Source of the DNA: Roseomonas sp. HF4
Lineage (GTDB): Bacteria > Pseudomonadota > Alphaproteobacteria > Acetobacterales > Acetobacteraceae
Length of the DNA: 64,000 nucleotides
Direction: 5' to 3'
Assembly (NCBI RefSeq): GCF_005222755.1
Contig: NZ_STGD01000006.1
Coordinates: 62,001 to 126,000 of the forward strand
Notes under the pieces: generated by a model
What the model was told of the DNA's origin: nothing
The model's input: only the letters and a program-made list of their open reading frames with translations
Databases searched by the model: none
Translations under genes and position numbers: made by a program
Shown: piece after piece, positions 1 to 8,026 of the stretch
Layout of the letters: each line of letters begins with the position of its first letter
How positions within the stretch are numbered: position 1 is the first letter of the stretch

Positions 1-682
1 ATCCGGGGCCTGCGCCCGCGCCTCGATGCCGAACGCGACCCGGCGCGGCCGATCGGCCCGCGCGCCGTGCTGGCGCCGGCGACGCTCGCCGCGCCGCTCC
101 GGGCGCTGCGAATGGCGCCCGCGCTGCTGCCGCTGACGGCGATCGCGGTCTCCTTCGCCATGGTGCAGGGCTGCCTGTTTGCCTTCACCGTGACCTGGCT
201 GGTCGAGACGCGCGGGCTCTCGCTGGTCGAGGCCGGGGGTGTCTTCGCCGCCATGCAGGGGGCGGGGGTGGTGGCGCGCATCGCCCTCGGCTGGCTCGCG
301 GACCGCACCGGGCGGCCGAGCGTCAATCTGCTGGCGCAGGGTGCCGCGGCGGCCGCGGCGGTGCTCCTGCTGAGGACGCTGCCCGCCGCCCGCGCCCGGC
401 GGAAGCCTCGATCCTCGCGGGTCTCGCGGGCTTCGTGGCAGCCAGCTGGAACAGCATCCACCTAGCGGAGGTCGCGCGCCTGGGGCCGCGCGAGCAGGTC
501 TCGGACGGCGAACCTCGGGTTCCACGCTGCTGACCTTCCTCGGCGACGTGGCGGGGCCGGCGCTCTTTGCCCTGCTGGTCCGGGCGAGCGGCGGCTGGGA
601 CCTGCCGATGATGGCCGTGGCGGTGCAACTCGGCGTCGTGAGCCTGCTGGTGGCGCCGGCGCTGCTGCGCGCGGGGCGGTAG
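1..682 (+). pseudogene. MFS transporter, 3' part, two frameshifts
   Basis: This is the C-terminal part of a major facilitator superfamily permease, an inner-membrane transporter of unknown substrate. Frame 1 is open from the window edge and encodes hydrophobic helices with WLADRTGR, an MFS loop motif. Around 365-395 the reading moves to frame 3, where ASILAGLAGF and SWNSIHLAEVA follow. Near 504-512 it moves again to frame 2, where GSTLLTFLGDVAGPALFALL runs to the TAG at 680-682. Both shifts fit single-base losses, so the gene is either a recent pseudogene or carries two sequencing errors in GC-rich DNA. It resembles the gene starting at 63007 (shared LDAERD and LADR-type loops), which suggests paralogues. 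The 5' part lies outside the window. Sure of the family; unsure whether the damage is real. Confidence 0.75.
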
Positions 683-694
683 GGCGCCGCCGCG

Positions 695-1564
695 TCAGGC
701 CCGCGCCATGCGGATCACGAGTTGCGCATGCAGCACGCGCTCGGGCAGGCTGTCGCGCGCGACGAGGTGCCGCGGCGTATCGGCCTTCGCGACATGGCCG
801 AGCGGCACGACCAGATCCTCCCGCACGCCGAACACAGCATCGCTGTCGAGGCAGGGGTCGTCCTCGGGAAAGAGCTCCGTCACCAGGGGGCGATATCCGG
901 CGGCCTCGGCGATCACGTGCAGGTGCGCCGGCCGCCCGGCCTTGCGGCCGAGGGCGCGCAGCATGTCCCCGGCCGGGCCGTCCTCCGGCACGCTGTAGGG
1001 CTGCGGGCGCGTCGTGCTGAAGGCGAAGCGGCCATCGGGCGCCGCGTGCAGCGTGCCGTGGTAGTTCTTCGCCGGCTGGCCGGCATCCTGCACCGCATAG
1101 AGCCCGTTGTCGGCATTCTGCCAGAGGTCGAGCGCGGCGCCGGCCACGCCCTCCCCGGTCGCGGCGTCGAGCACGCGGCCGGTCACGACCATCACCTCCC
1201 CCGGCTGGCCCTTCCAGAGGTCGCCGCCGTCGGGCAGGGCCGGCGCGCCGCGCTGGTGGAAGGGGCCGAGGTTCGAGCAGCTTGTGGCGCCCGGCGGCGT
1301 GTTCACCATGTCGACCAGCGCCGAGACACCGAGCAGGTCGCTGAACAGGATGAACTCGTTGCGCTCGGGCGTCGTGATCTCGCCCGCACGCACGAGTGCC
1401 GCGAGGCCGGCGAGCCATTCGGCATGGGTCAGGCGCGTCTCCTTCACGAAGGCATGGAGGTGCCTGGCCAGGCTGCAGAACACCTCCCGCGCGCGCGGGT
1501 CCGCCGCGTCCGCGGCATAGGCGGCGAAGGCGTCGGTGATGGTCTCGGGTGTCACGTCGCGCAT
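695..1564 (-). CDS. Intradiol ring-cleavage dioxygenase (hydroxyquinol/catechol 1,2-dioxygenase-like)
   Basis: A 289-residue cytoplasmic non-heme Fe(III) enzyme that cleaves the ring of a catechol or hydroxyquinol between the two hydroxyls, giving a muconate-type product. The N-terminal helical dioxygenase domain covers residues 1-100 and the beta-sandwich catalytic domain follows. The four expected iron ligands are visible: Tyr156 in GLYAVQD, Tyr190 in RPQPYSVP, and His214 and His216 in RPAHLHV. LDSDAVFGV near the C-terminus is typical of the family. The start at 1564 (MRDVTPE) is preferred over an upstream extension to 1741 because that extension reads as low-complexity Arg/Ala sequence lying inside the neighbouring gene. 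It is the last gene of the minus-strand operon that begins at 6006. The substrate is not determined; a hydroxyquinol-type ring is my best guess from overall similarity. Confidence 0.9.
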   Translation of the reverse strand: MRDVTPETITDAFAAYAADAADPRAREVFCSLARHLHAFVKETRLTHAEWLAGLAALVRAGEITTPERNEFILFSDLLGVSALVDMVNTPPGATSCSNLGPFHQRGAPALPDGGDLWKGQPGEVMVVTGRVLDAATGEGVAGAALDLWQNADNGLYAVQDAGQPAKNYHGTLHAAPDGRFAFSTTRPQPYSVPEDGPAGDMLRALGRKAGRPAHLHVIAEAAGYRPLVTELFPEDDPCLDSDAVFGVREDLVVPLGHVAKADTPRHLVARDSLPERVLHAQLVIRMARA

Positions 1565-1574
1565 GTGCGTTCCT

Positions 1575-2543
1575 TCAATCGGCCTGTGCGCCGGAGGCGC
1601 GGACGACGCCGGCCCATTTCTCGATCTCGGCGCGGATATAGGTGCCGAAGGCGCCGCGCGACCGCGCATCCGCGACGAAGCCGAGCCGATCGAGCATCTG
1701 GCGCACCTCCGCCGAGGCGAGCGCGCGGTTAACCTCGGCATTCATCCGGTCGGCGATCTCGGCGGGCGTGCCGGCGGGCGCCATCAGGCCGAACCAGGTC
1801 AGGGCCTCGAAGCCCGGATGGCCCTGCTCGGCGACCGTGGGCACGTCCGGCAGGGCCGGGTCGCGCGCCAGGCTGGTGACAGCGATGCCGCGCAGCCGGC
1901 CTTCCCGCACCAGCGCCAGCGCCGGCGGCAGGGAGGTGCTGCCGATCGGCACCTGGCCGCCGACCACGGCGATCACGGCCTGCGCGGGGCCGAAGGGCAC
2001 GTGCTGCACCTCGACCCGCTCCAGGGTGCGGAACAGCAGTTCCATGCCGAGATGCGTCGTCGTGCCGTTGCCCGAGGACCCGTAGTCGAGTGGCCTCGTG
2101 CGCGCCGCCGCGATCAGCTCCGGCAGCGTGCGGACATCGAGCCGCGCCGGGTTCACGGTGATGATGTTGGGCGTGCTGGCCAGCAGCGCGACGGGCTCGA
2201 AATCCGCCGCCGCGTCGTATCCGGCGTTGCGATAGAGGCTCGGATTCACCGCGAAGGCGACCGAATGGGCCAGGAAGACCTGGCCGTCGGCCGGGCTGCG
2301 CTTGACCTGGACGGTCGCGATGTTGCCGCCGGCGCCGGGGCGGTTCTCGACCACCACCGGCTGGCCGAGCACGGGTGTCAGCGCATTGGACAGCGCGCGC
2401 GCCAGCACGTCGGTCGAGGAGCCGGGCGGGAAGGCGACTAGGATGCGCACCGGGCGCTCCGGCCAGGCGGCATGGGCGACACGCGGGGCCGCGAGCAGGC
2501 CGGCCGCGGCGGACAGCGCCGTGCGGCGCGTAAGCTTGGACAT
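1575..2543 (-). CDS. Bug-family (TctC-like) periplasmic solute receptor 1
   Basis: Extracytoplasmic receptor of the Bug/tripartite tricarboxylate transporter family, which binds carboxylates or aromatic acids. The start at 2543 (MSKLTRRTALS) is chosen because a GGGAGGAAA Shine-Dalgarno stands just upstream. The signal peptide runs about residues 1-25 and ends near AAPRVAHAAWPERP, where the mature WPERPVRILVAFPPGSSTD motif begins. VVENRPGAGGNIAT and PDVPTVAEQG are family hallmarks. Length (322 residues) is normal. It sits between the sulfatase and the dioxygenase, 10-12 bp from each, so co-transcription is likely. No TctA/TctB membrane partners are in the window, which is usual for orphan Bug receptors. 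The ligand may be the aromatic or sulfated substrate of this operon (inference). Confidence 0.92.
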   Translation of the reverse strand: MSKLTRRTALSAAAGLLAAPRVAHAAWPERPVRILVAFPPGSSTDVLARALSNALTPVLGQPVVVENRPGAGGNIATVQVKRSPADGQVFLAHSVAFAVNPSLYRNAGYDAAADFEPVALLASTPNIITVNPARLDVRTLPELIAAARTRPLDYGSSGNGTTTHLGMELLFRTLERVEVQHVPFGPAQAVIAVVGGQVPIGSTSLPPALALVREGRLRGIAVTSLARDPALPDVPTVAEQGHPGFEALTWFGLMAPAGTPAEIADRMNAEVNRALASAEVRQMLDRLGFVADARSRGAFGTYIRAEIEKWAGVVRASGAQAD

Positions 2544-2554
2544 TTGTTTCCTCC

Positions 2555-4129
2555 CTACCATTCGCCGATGATCACGCCGTTCGCGCGCGCGCCATCGGTG
2601 CGCGCCTCCACATCCGCGTCGCTGACGGTGATACGGTTGCGCCGGTCGGCCAGGCGCGCGAACAGCATCGCGTGCAGTTCGGCACGCACCGCCGCGTGCC
2701 CGGCGCTCCGGCCGAGGTCGGTCAGCTCGTCCGGATCGGCGTCCAGGTCGAACAGCTGCGCACGATCGAAGGCCTTGAAGGCCACGTATTTCCAGCGCGC
2801 GGTGCGGATCATCCAGCAGCGCGCATCCTGCACGCCGAGGCAGAGCGTCTTGCGCGCGCGGTAGAAGGCGAAGTCGAGCTCGCTGAACACCGCGTCGCGC
2901 CAGGGCGGGTCGGCGCCGTGCAGCAGCGGCAGCAGCGACCGTCCTTCCAGGCGATGCGTCGGCAGCGCGACGCCGACGGCGTCGAGGAAGGTCGGCACCA
3001 GGTCGATCGCCTCGACGAGGCGATCGTCAACCGTCCCGCGCGTCGCATCCGCCGCGGCCGAGGGGTCCACCACGATCAGCGGGATGCGCAGGCTGCACTC
3101 GTGGAACAGCTCCTTCTCGCCCATCCAGTGGTCGCCGAGGTAGTCGCCATGGTCGGAGGTGAAGACGACCATCGTGTCGTCGAGCCGCCGGGCGGCCTCG
3201 AGCGCCGCCATCAGCCGGCCGACATGGTCGTCGATCTGTTTCACCAGGCCCATGTAGGCGGGCAGCACATGGGCGCGCACCTCGTCGCGGCCGAAGGCCT
3301 GCGCGGCATCCATCGCGAGGAAGGCGCCATAGACCGGATGCGGGTCCTCGCGCTCGGCTTCGTGCTTGACGACCGGCAGGAACTGCGTGGGGCCGTACAT
3401 CGCGTGGTAGGGCGCGGGCGCGATGTAGGGCCAGTGCGGCTTGATGTAGGACAGGTGCAGCAGCCAGGGCCGGTCGCCGCTGTCGCGGATGAAGTCGATG
3501 GCGCGGTCGGTCATCCACGCCGTCTCGCTGTGCTCCTCCCGCACGCGGGCGGGCAGGTGGCAATGGCGGAGCGACCAGCCGGACAGCACCTCCCCATCCG
3601 GGCCCTCGGCGGAATTCGCCCAGGAATGCCAGGGGTTGTCGCTGTCATAGCCCTGCGCGCGCAGGAACTGGTTGTAGCGCAGGTCGGGGCCGGTGCGGCG
3701 GTCCGGGTGTTCGCCGTCGTCGCGCTCGAAGGGCTCGAAGCCGCCCTCGGCGATGGTGATGCCGGGCTCGGCCTCCCGCGCGAGGCCGACGCGCGCCATG
3801 CCCTCGGCGTCCGCGTGGATGTGGGTCTTGCCGGCGACGGCCACGCGCATGCCGGTGGGGCGCAGATAGTCGCCGAGCGTGTATTCGCCGATCGGCAGCG
3901 GCACGAAGTTCCAGGTCGCGCCGTGGCTGTGCACGGTGCGCCCGGTGTAGAAGGACATCCGCGACGGGCCACAGACAGGGGACTGCACGAAGGCGCGCCC
4001 GAAGCGCACGCCGCGCCGGGCCAGCGCGTCGATATGCGGCGTGTGCAGGTGCGGATGGCCGTAGCAGGACAGGTGGTCCCAGCGCAGCTGGTCCGCCATG
4101 ATGAACAGGATGTTGCGCGGCCGGGCCAT
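2555..4129 (-). CDS. Type I sulfatase (formylglycine-dependent)
   Basis: A 524-residue member of the alkaline phosphatase/sulfatase superfamily that hydrolyses sulfate esters (or, in some relatives, phosphonate monoesters). The formylglycine signature CGPSR is at residues 53-57, so Cys53 should be converted to formylglycine by a maturase not found in this window. N-terminal Asp13 in IMADQ and FTSDHGDYLGDH in the second half supply metal ligands. There is no signal peptide, so a cytoplasmic location is expected. The start at 4129 (MARPRNILFI) is the natural superfamily N-terminus. The same frame stays open far upstream to 5494, but that extension is Arg/Ala-rich read-through over other genes. 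It lies 8 bp after one Bug gene and 11 bp before another. A role in desulfating an aromatic sulfate before ring cleavage is inferred from the neighbours. Confidence 0.92.
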   Translation of the reverse strand: MARPRNILFIMADQLRWDHLSCYGHPHLHTPHIDALARRGVRFGRAFVQSPVCGPSRMSFYTGRTVHSHGATWNFVPLPIGEYTLGDYLRPTGMRVAVAGKTHIHADAEGMARVGLAREAEPGITIAEGGFEPFERDDGEHPDRRTGPDLRYNQFLRAQGYDSDNPWHSWANSAEGPDGEVLSGWSLRHCHLPARVREEHSETAWMTDRAIDFIRDSGDRPWLLHLSYIKPHWPYIAPAPYHAMYGPTQFLPVVKHEAEREDPHPVYGAFLAMDAAQAFGRDEVRAHVLPAYMGLVKQIDDHVGRLMAALEAARRLDDTMVVFTSDHGDYLGDHWMGEKELFHECSLRIPLIVVDPSAAADATRGTVDDRLVEAIDLVPTFLDAVGVALPTHRLEGRSLLPLLHGADPPWRDAVFSELDFAFYRARKTLCLGVQDARCWMIRTARWKYVAFKAFDRAQLFDLDADPDELTDLGRSAGHAAVRAELHAMLFARLADRRNRITVSDADVEARTDGARANGVIIGEW

Positions 4130-4137
4130 GGTCGTGC

Positions 4138-5106
4138 TCAGTCCGCGGTCGCGCCGACGAGGCGCACCACCTCGCCCCAGGTCGTCGCTTCCCGCCGCAC
4201 GAAATCCTGCGCCGCGGCGCCGGCCAGGCCGGTCGTCGTCAACCCGGCGGCGGCCAGGCGGTCGCGCAGCGCCGGGATGGCGAGCACCTGGGTGCAGGCC
4301 GCCTCGATCCGCGCCGCGCCGGCGGCGTCGAAGCCACGCGGCGCGAACAGGCCGTTCCAGGCGCCGACATCGAAGCCCGGGAAGCCCTGCTCGGCCACCG
4401 TCGGCACCTCCGGCAGCGCCGGATCGCGCTGCGCCGAGCCGACCGCGAGCGCGCGCAACTGCCCGCCGCGGATCAGGCCCATCGCGGTCGGCAGCGCCAC
4501 CACCGCCATCGGCACATGGCCCGAGACCACGGCGGTGACAGCCTGCGCCGGCGGGAAGGCCACATGCTGGACCTCCACGCCGGCGAGCCGCCGGAACAGC
4601 AGCTCGGCACCCAGCCGCGGCACCGTCCCCGCGCCCGAGGAGGCGTAGTCGAGCGGGCGCGCGCGGGCCATCTCGAGCAGGTCGCGCAGGCTGCGCGCCG
4701 GGCTGTCCGCGCGCACCACGAAGGCCGCGGGCGTGGTGGCGATGATGGCGATGGCGGCAAAATCCTCGACGCCATAGCCGGCGGCGCGGAACAGCGCCGG
4801 GTTCACCGCGAAGGCGGCGCCATGGACCAGCAGCGTATGGCCGTCCGTGGCCGCGCGCACCGCGGCGGTCGCGATGTTGCCGCTTGCGCCGCCGCGGTTC
4901 TCGATCACGACCGGCTGGGCGAGCAGCGGCGCGATCGCCTCGCCGAGCAGGCGGGCCGCGGCGTCCGTCGCGCTGCCGGGCGGGAAGGAGACGACGAGCC
5001 GCACCGGCCGCTCGGGCCAGGCCGCCAGGGCTGGCCGCGGGCGGACGGCAAGGGCGGCGGCGGCGGCGGCAAGCGCAGTACGGCGCCCGAGGGCATTGCG
5101 CGACAT
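4138..5106 (-). CDS. Bug-family (TctC-like) periplasmic solute receptor 2
   Basis: A second extracytoplasmic Bug receptor of 322 residues. The N-terminus MSRNALGRRTALAAAAAAL has a twin-arginine-like signal ending near ALAAWPERP. The mature part shows WPERPVRLVVSFPPGSATD, VVIENRGGASGNIAT and PEVPTVAEQGFPGFD. Ligand specificity cannot be read from sequence. It is clearly a paralogue of the receptor at 1575-2543, from which it is separated only by the sulfatase gene; two different receptors in one catabolic operon may serve two related substrates, or the sulfated and free forms of one. Spacing to the FAH-family gene upstream is about 30 bp and to the sulfatase 8 bp. Confidence 0.92.
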   Translation of the reverse strand: MSRNALGRRTALAAAAAALAVRPRPALAAWPERPVRLVVSFPPGSATDAAARLLGEAIAPLLAQPVVIENRGGASGNIATAAVRAATDGHTLLVHGAAFAVNPALFRAAGYGVEDFAAIAIIATTPAAFVVRADSPARSLRDLLEMARARPLDYASSGAGTVPRLGAELLFRRLAGVEVQHVAFPPAQAVTAVVSGHVPMAVVALPTAMGLIRGGQLRALAVGSAQRDPALPEVPTVAEQGFPGFDVGAWNGLFAPRGFDAAGAARIEAACTQVLAIPALRDRLAAAGLTTTGLAGAAAQDFVRREATTWGEVVRLVGATAD

Positions 5107-5136
5107 TCTTGCTTGTCTCCTCCCGTGCGGGCGCCG

Positions 5137-6006
5137 TTATCCCGCGAAGGCGGGGTCGTCCGCGATGGTGTTGCGCAGCACGCCGATGCCCTCGACCTCG
5201 ACCTCGACCACCATGCCGGGGGCGAGGAAGAGCGGCGGCTTGCGCGCATAGCCGACACCCGAGGGCGTGCCCGTGGCGATCACGTCGCCGGGCTCGAGCG
5301 TCATGACTTCCGACAGGATCGCGATGCAGCGGGCAACGGGGAAGATCATGTCGCCGGTCGTGCTGTCCTGCACCGTCGCGCCGTCCACGCGCGCCGCGAT
5401 GCGCAGCGGCGCGGCGCCGGGCGGCAGTTCGTCGGGCGTCACGAGCTCCGGCCCGAAGGCGCCGGTCGCGTCGAAGTTCTTGCCCATGGTCCATTGCGTG
5501 GACCTGCGCTGGTAGTCGCGCACCGACCCGTCGTTGAACAGGCTGTAGGCGCCGACGTGATCGAGCGCCTCGGCCTCCGTCACGCAGCGCGCAGCCTTCC
5601 CGATGACGATGGCGAGTTCCGCCTCGTAGTCGAGCTTCGTCGAGCAGCCCGGCCGCAGCATCGGCGCATCCGGCCCGACGAGGGAGGACTGCACGCGCAG
5701 GAACACCGCCGGGTAGTCCGGGATGGGGTTGCCGCCTTCCCTGGCGTGCAGGGCGTAGTTCAGGCCGATGCAGACGACCTTGCCCGGGCGCTCGACCGGC
5801 ATCAGCAGGCGCAGCCCGGCGAGCGGCCGCCGCGCATCCGACGCCCTCGCCGCCGCCAGCACGCGTGCCCGCATCGCCGGCCCGCCGGCCAGGATCGCGA
5901 CGGTGTCCTCCGGGCAGCCCTGGAGCGCCGCGACCGGCACCACAGCATCGCCCAGGCGGACGCCGGTGGCCGCGCGGCCACCATCGTCGAAACGCAGGAG
6001 GCGCAT
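5137..6006 (-). CDS. Fumarylacetoacetate hydrolase (FAH) family protein
   Basis: A 289-residue cytoplasmic enzyme of the FAH/isomerase superfamily, which uses a divalent metal to hydrolyse or isomerise C-C bonds in the late steps of aromatic catabolism. The metal motif is in LDYEAELAIVIGK, where the two Glu (E-x-E) are typical ligands, with a later Asp in FNDGSVRDYQ. GDVIATGTPSGVG near residue 250 is the usual C-terminal hallmark. Length is normal for the single-domain class. It is the first gene of the minus-strand operon that continues to 695 and starts 60 bp from the divergent GntR regulator at 6067. With the dioxygenase it suggests a ring-cleavage pathway whose product this enzyme processes; the exact substrate is unknown. 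Confidence 0.92.
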   Translation of the reverse strand: MRLLRFDDGGRAATGVRLGDAVVPVAALQGCPEDTVAILAGGPAMRARVLAAARASDARRPLAGLRLLMPVERPGKVVCIGLNYALHAREGGNPIPDYPAVFLRVQSSLVGPDAPMLRPGCSTKLDYEAELAIVIGKAARCVTEAEALDHVGAYSLFNDGSVRDYQRRSTQWTMGKNFDATGAFGPELVTPDELPPGAAPLRIAARVDGATVQDSTTGDMIFPVARCIAILSEVMTLEPGDVIATGTPSGVGYARKPPLFLAPGMVVEVEVEGIGVLRNTIADDPAFAG

Positions 6007-6045
6007 GGCCGATTATTCCTCTCGGTGAAACTGGCGTAAGCAGAT

Positions 6046-6059
6046 TTTTATCGATAAAA
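6046..6059. promoter_or_regulatory. Perfect 14-bp palindrome, candidate GntR operator
   Basis: TTTTATCGATAAAA is a perfect palindrome in the 60-bp gap between the divergent GntR gene and the catabolic operon. It is the most AT-rich stretch nearby. Its position, 7 bp before the regulator's start codon and about 40 bp before the operon's, would let a dimeric FCD-type regulator control both directions. Binding is inferred, not shown. Confidence 0.6.
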
Positions 6060-6066
6060 TTAAAAC

Positions 6067-6735
6067 ATGCAAGCGATCCTCGACGACGGCCTGACCCTGC
6101 AGGTCCACCGCCGCCTCCGCCACGACCTGCTGCAGGGCCGCATCGCGCCGGGCACGAAGCTCAAGGTGCAGGCGCTGGGCGCGGCCTATGGCGCGGGCGC
6201 GAGCCCGGTGCGGGAGGCGCTCTCCTCCCTCGCCTCGGAAGGCCTGGTGCAGCGCATCGACGGGCGCGGCTTCCGCGCCGCCCCCGCGACGGTCGAGGAT
6301 TTCGACGAGCTCGTCCGCGCCCGCTGCTGGCTCGAGGAAGTCGTGCTGCGCGAGAGCATCGCTGCCGGCGGCCCGGCATGGGAGGACGCGCTGGTGGTCG
6401 CGCGCTGGCGGCTCGCGCGCATCCCGCGCTCGGGCAGCACAGGGGGCTTCGCGCCCAACCCGGACTGGGAAGCCGCCCACACCGCCTTCCATCGGGCGCT
6501 GCTGGCCGGCTGCCCTTCCTCCACGCTGCGCGACATGGCCGAGACCCTGCGCGAGCGTGCGGAGCGCTACCGCGCGCTGGCGAACCGCATCGCCTATCCC
6601 GGCCGCGACGTGGCCGCCGAGCACGAGGCGATTGCCGAGGCGGCGCTGGCACGCGACGCGCCGCGCGCGGTCGCGCTGCTGCAGGCGCATTACCGCACGA
6701 CGGCGGGCTTCCTGCGGGATGCGCTGGCGGGCTGA
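6067..6735 (+). CDS. GntR-family regulator, FCD (FadR-like) type
   Basis: A 222-residue DNA-binding regulator. The winged helix-turn-helix lies in residues 15-75 (LKVQALGAAYGAGASPVREA, then LVQRIDGRGFRAAP). The all-helical FCD ligand-binding domain fills residues 85-215, with acidic and His residues that commonly hold a metal or carboxylate ligand. It is transcribed divergently from the sulfatase-dioxygenase operon, and a palindrome sits between the two starts, so it most likely represses that operon and itself until an aromatic or carboxylate intermediate binds. The start ATG at 6067 gives the expected N-terminus; no strong Shine-Dalgarno is visible, so a short or leaderless transcript is possible. 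The gene ends 7 bp before the convergent M16 peptidase gene ends. Confidence 0.9.
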   Translation: MQAILDDGLTLQVHRRLRHDLLQGRIAPGTKLKVQALGAAYGAGASPVREALSSLASEGLVQRIDGRGFRAAPATVEDFDELVRARCWLEEVVLRESIAAGGPAWEDALVVARWRLARIPRSGSTGGFAPNPDWEAAHTAFHRALLAGCPSSTLRDMAETLRERAERYRALANRIAYPGRDVAAEHEAIAEAALARDAPRAVALLQAHYRTTAGFLRDALAG

Positions 6736-6742
6736 AGGCGGT

Positions 6743-8008
6743 TCAGGCCGCGAGCTTCTCCATGATCGCGGCCACGTCCGGCACATGCTCCGCCGGGCCC
6801 ATGGCGGCCAGCGTCGGCCGCGCGCGGAACATCGCCGCCGCCGCCTGCTGCACCTGCTCGACCGTCACCGCCGCGATCTTCGCCTTGGTCTCCTCGACCG
6901 GGATGACGCGGCCGAAGACCTGGAGTTGCCGCGCGAGCTGCTCGCAGCGGCTGCCGGTCGATTCCAGCGACATCAGCAGGGAGGCGCGCAGCTGCGCCTT
7001 GGCGCGCGCCAGTTCATCCTCCGTCACGTCGCGGCTGACGGCGCGCAGCGCCTCGATCGTCACGGGCATCAGTTCCTTGGCCTCCTGCTCCCCGGTGCCC
7101 GCGTAGATCTGGAACAGGCCGCCGTCGCGAAAGGGGGAGGCGAAGGAATAGATGGAATAGACCAGCCCGCGCTTCTCCCGGATCTCCTGGAACAGGCGGG
7201 ACGACATGCCGCCGCCGAGCAGCGTGGAGAGCAGCTGCGTCGGGTAGTGCATCGCGTCGCCGTGCTTCACGGACGGGAAGCCGAGAACGATGTGCACCTG
7301 GTCGAGGTCGCGCGTCTCGCGGAACTCGCCCCCGGTGTAGCGGGACGGCTCCGGCGTCGCGGCGGCGGTCGCCGGCAGGTCGGCGAAGTGCGTGCGCACG
7401 AGGTCGAGCAGCGCGTCGTGCTCGACGGCGCCGGCGGCGGCAACGACCATCGCCCCGGGCCCGTAATGCGTGCGCAGGTAGCCGGTCAGCGCGTCGCGGG
7501 TCATGGCCTTGATCGTTTCCTCGGTGCCAAGCACAGGGCGGCCCATGGCCTGCGCGGGGAAGGCCGTCTCCTGGAAATGGTCGAAGACGATGTCGTCCGG
7601 CGTGTCGTTCGCCTGGCCGATCTCCTGCAGGATCACGCCGCGCTCGCGCTCCAGCTCCTCCGGCACGAAGGTGCTGTGCGTCAGGATGTCGCCGATGATG
7701 TCGACGGCGAGGCCCGTGTCCTCCTTCAGCACCTTGGCGTAGAAGGCCGTCTGTTCGCGCGCGGTATAGGCGTTGAGGTGGCCGCCCACGTTCTCGATCT
7801 CGCGCGCGATGGCCGCGGCGTCGCGCCGCGCCGTGCCCTTGAACGCCATGTGTTCCAGGAAGTGGGAGACGCCGTTGACCTCAGGCGCCTCGTGCCGCGT
7901 GCCGGCGCCGACATAGGCGCCGACCGAGACGGTCTCGACGCGCGGCATGGTCTCGGAGACGACCGTCAGGCCGTTGGGCAGGCGGGTGACGCGGACGGCA
8001 TCGGACAT
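6743..8008 (-). CDS. M16-family zinc peptidase (mitochondrial processing peptidase-like)
   Basis: A 421-residue M16B peptidase of the clamshell type, related to the mitochondrial processing peptidase beta subunit. The inverted zinc motif HFLEH is at residues 49-53 (His49, Glu52, His53), with the distal Glu in ERERGVILQEI. The C-terminal half carries the second, non-catalytic M16 lobe. No signal peptide is seen, so it is probably cytoplasmic. It follows threonine synthase by 18 bp; this thrC-M16 pairing is common in alphaproteobacteria and indicates co-transcription rather than a shared pathway. Physiological substrates of these bacterial enzymes are poorly known. Confidence 0.93.
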   Translation of the reverse strand: MSDAVRVTRLPNGLTVVSETMPRVETVSVGAYVGAGTRHEAPEVNGVSHFLEHMAFKGTARRDAAAIAREIENVGGHLNAYTAREQTAFYAKVLKEDTGLAVDIIGDILTHSTFVPEELERERGVILQEIGQANDTPDDIVFDHFQETAFPAQAMGRPVLGTEETIKAMTRDALTGYLRTHYGPGAMVVAAAGAVEHDALLDLVRTHFADLPATAAATPEPSRYTGGEFRETRDLDQVHIVLGFPSVKHGDAMHYPTQLLSTLLGGGMSSRLFQEIREKRGLVYSIYSFASPFRDGGLFQIYAGTGEQEAKELMPVTIEALRAVSRDVTEDELARAKAQLRASLLMSLESTGSRCEQLARQLQVFGRVIPVEETKAKIAAVTVEQVQQAAAAMFRARPTLAAMGPAEHVPDVAAIMEKLAA

Positions 8009-8026
8009 GGGCGGTGGGGGCTTCCT

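Noticed and set aside
2555..5494. A 979-codon minus-strand frame that would fuse the sulfatase to about 450 extra N-terminal residues
   Set aside because: The upstream part is Arg/Ala/Gly-rich and lies antisense-frame over two well-supported genes; the sulfatase has a natural start at 4129.
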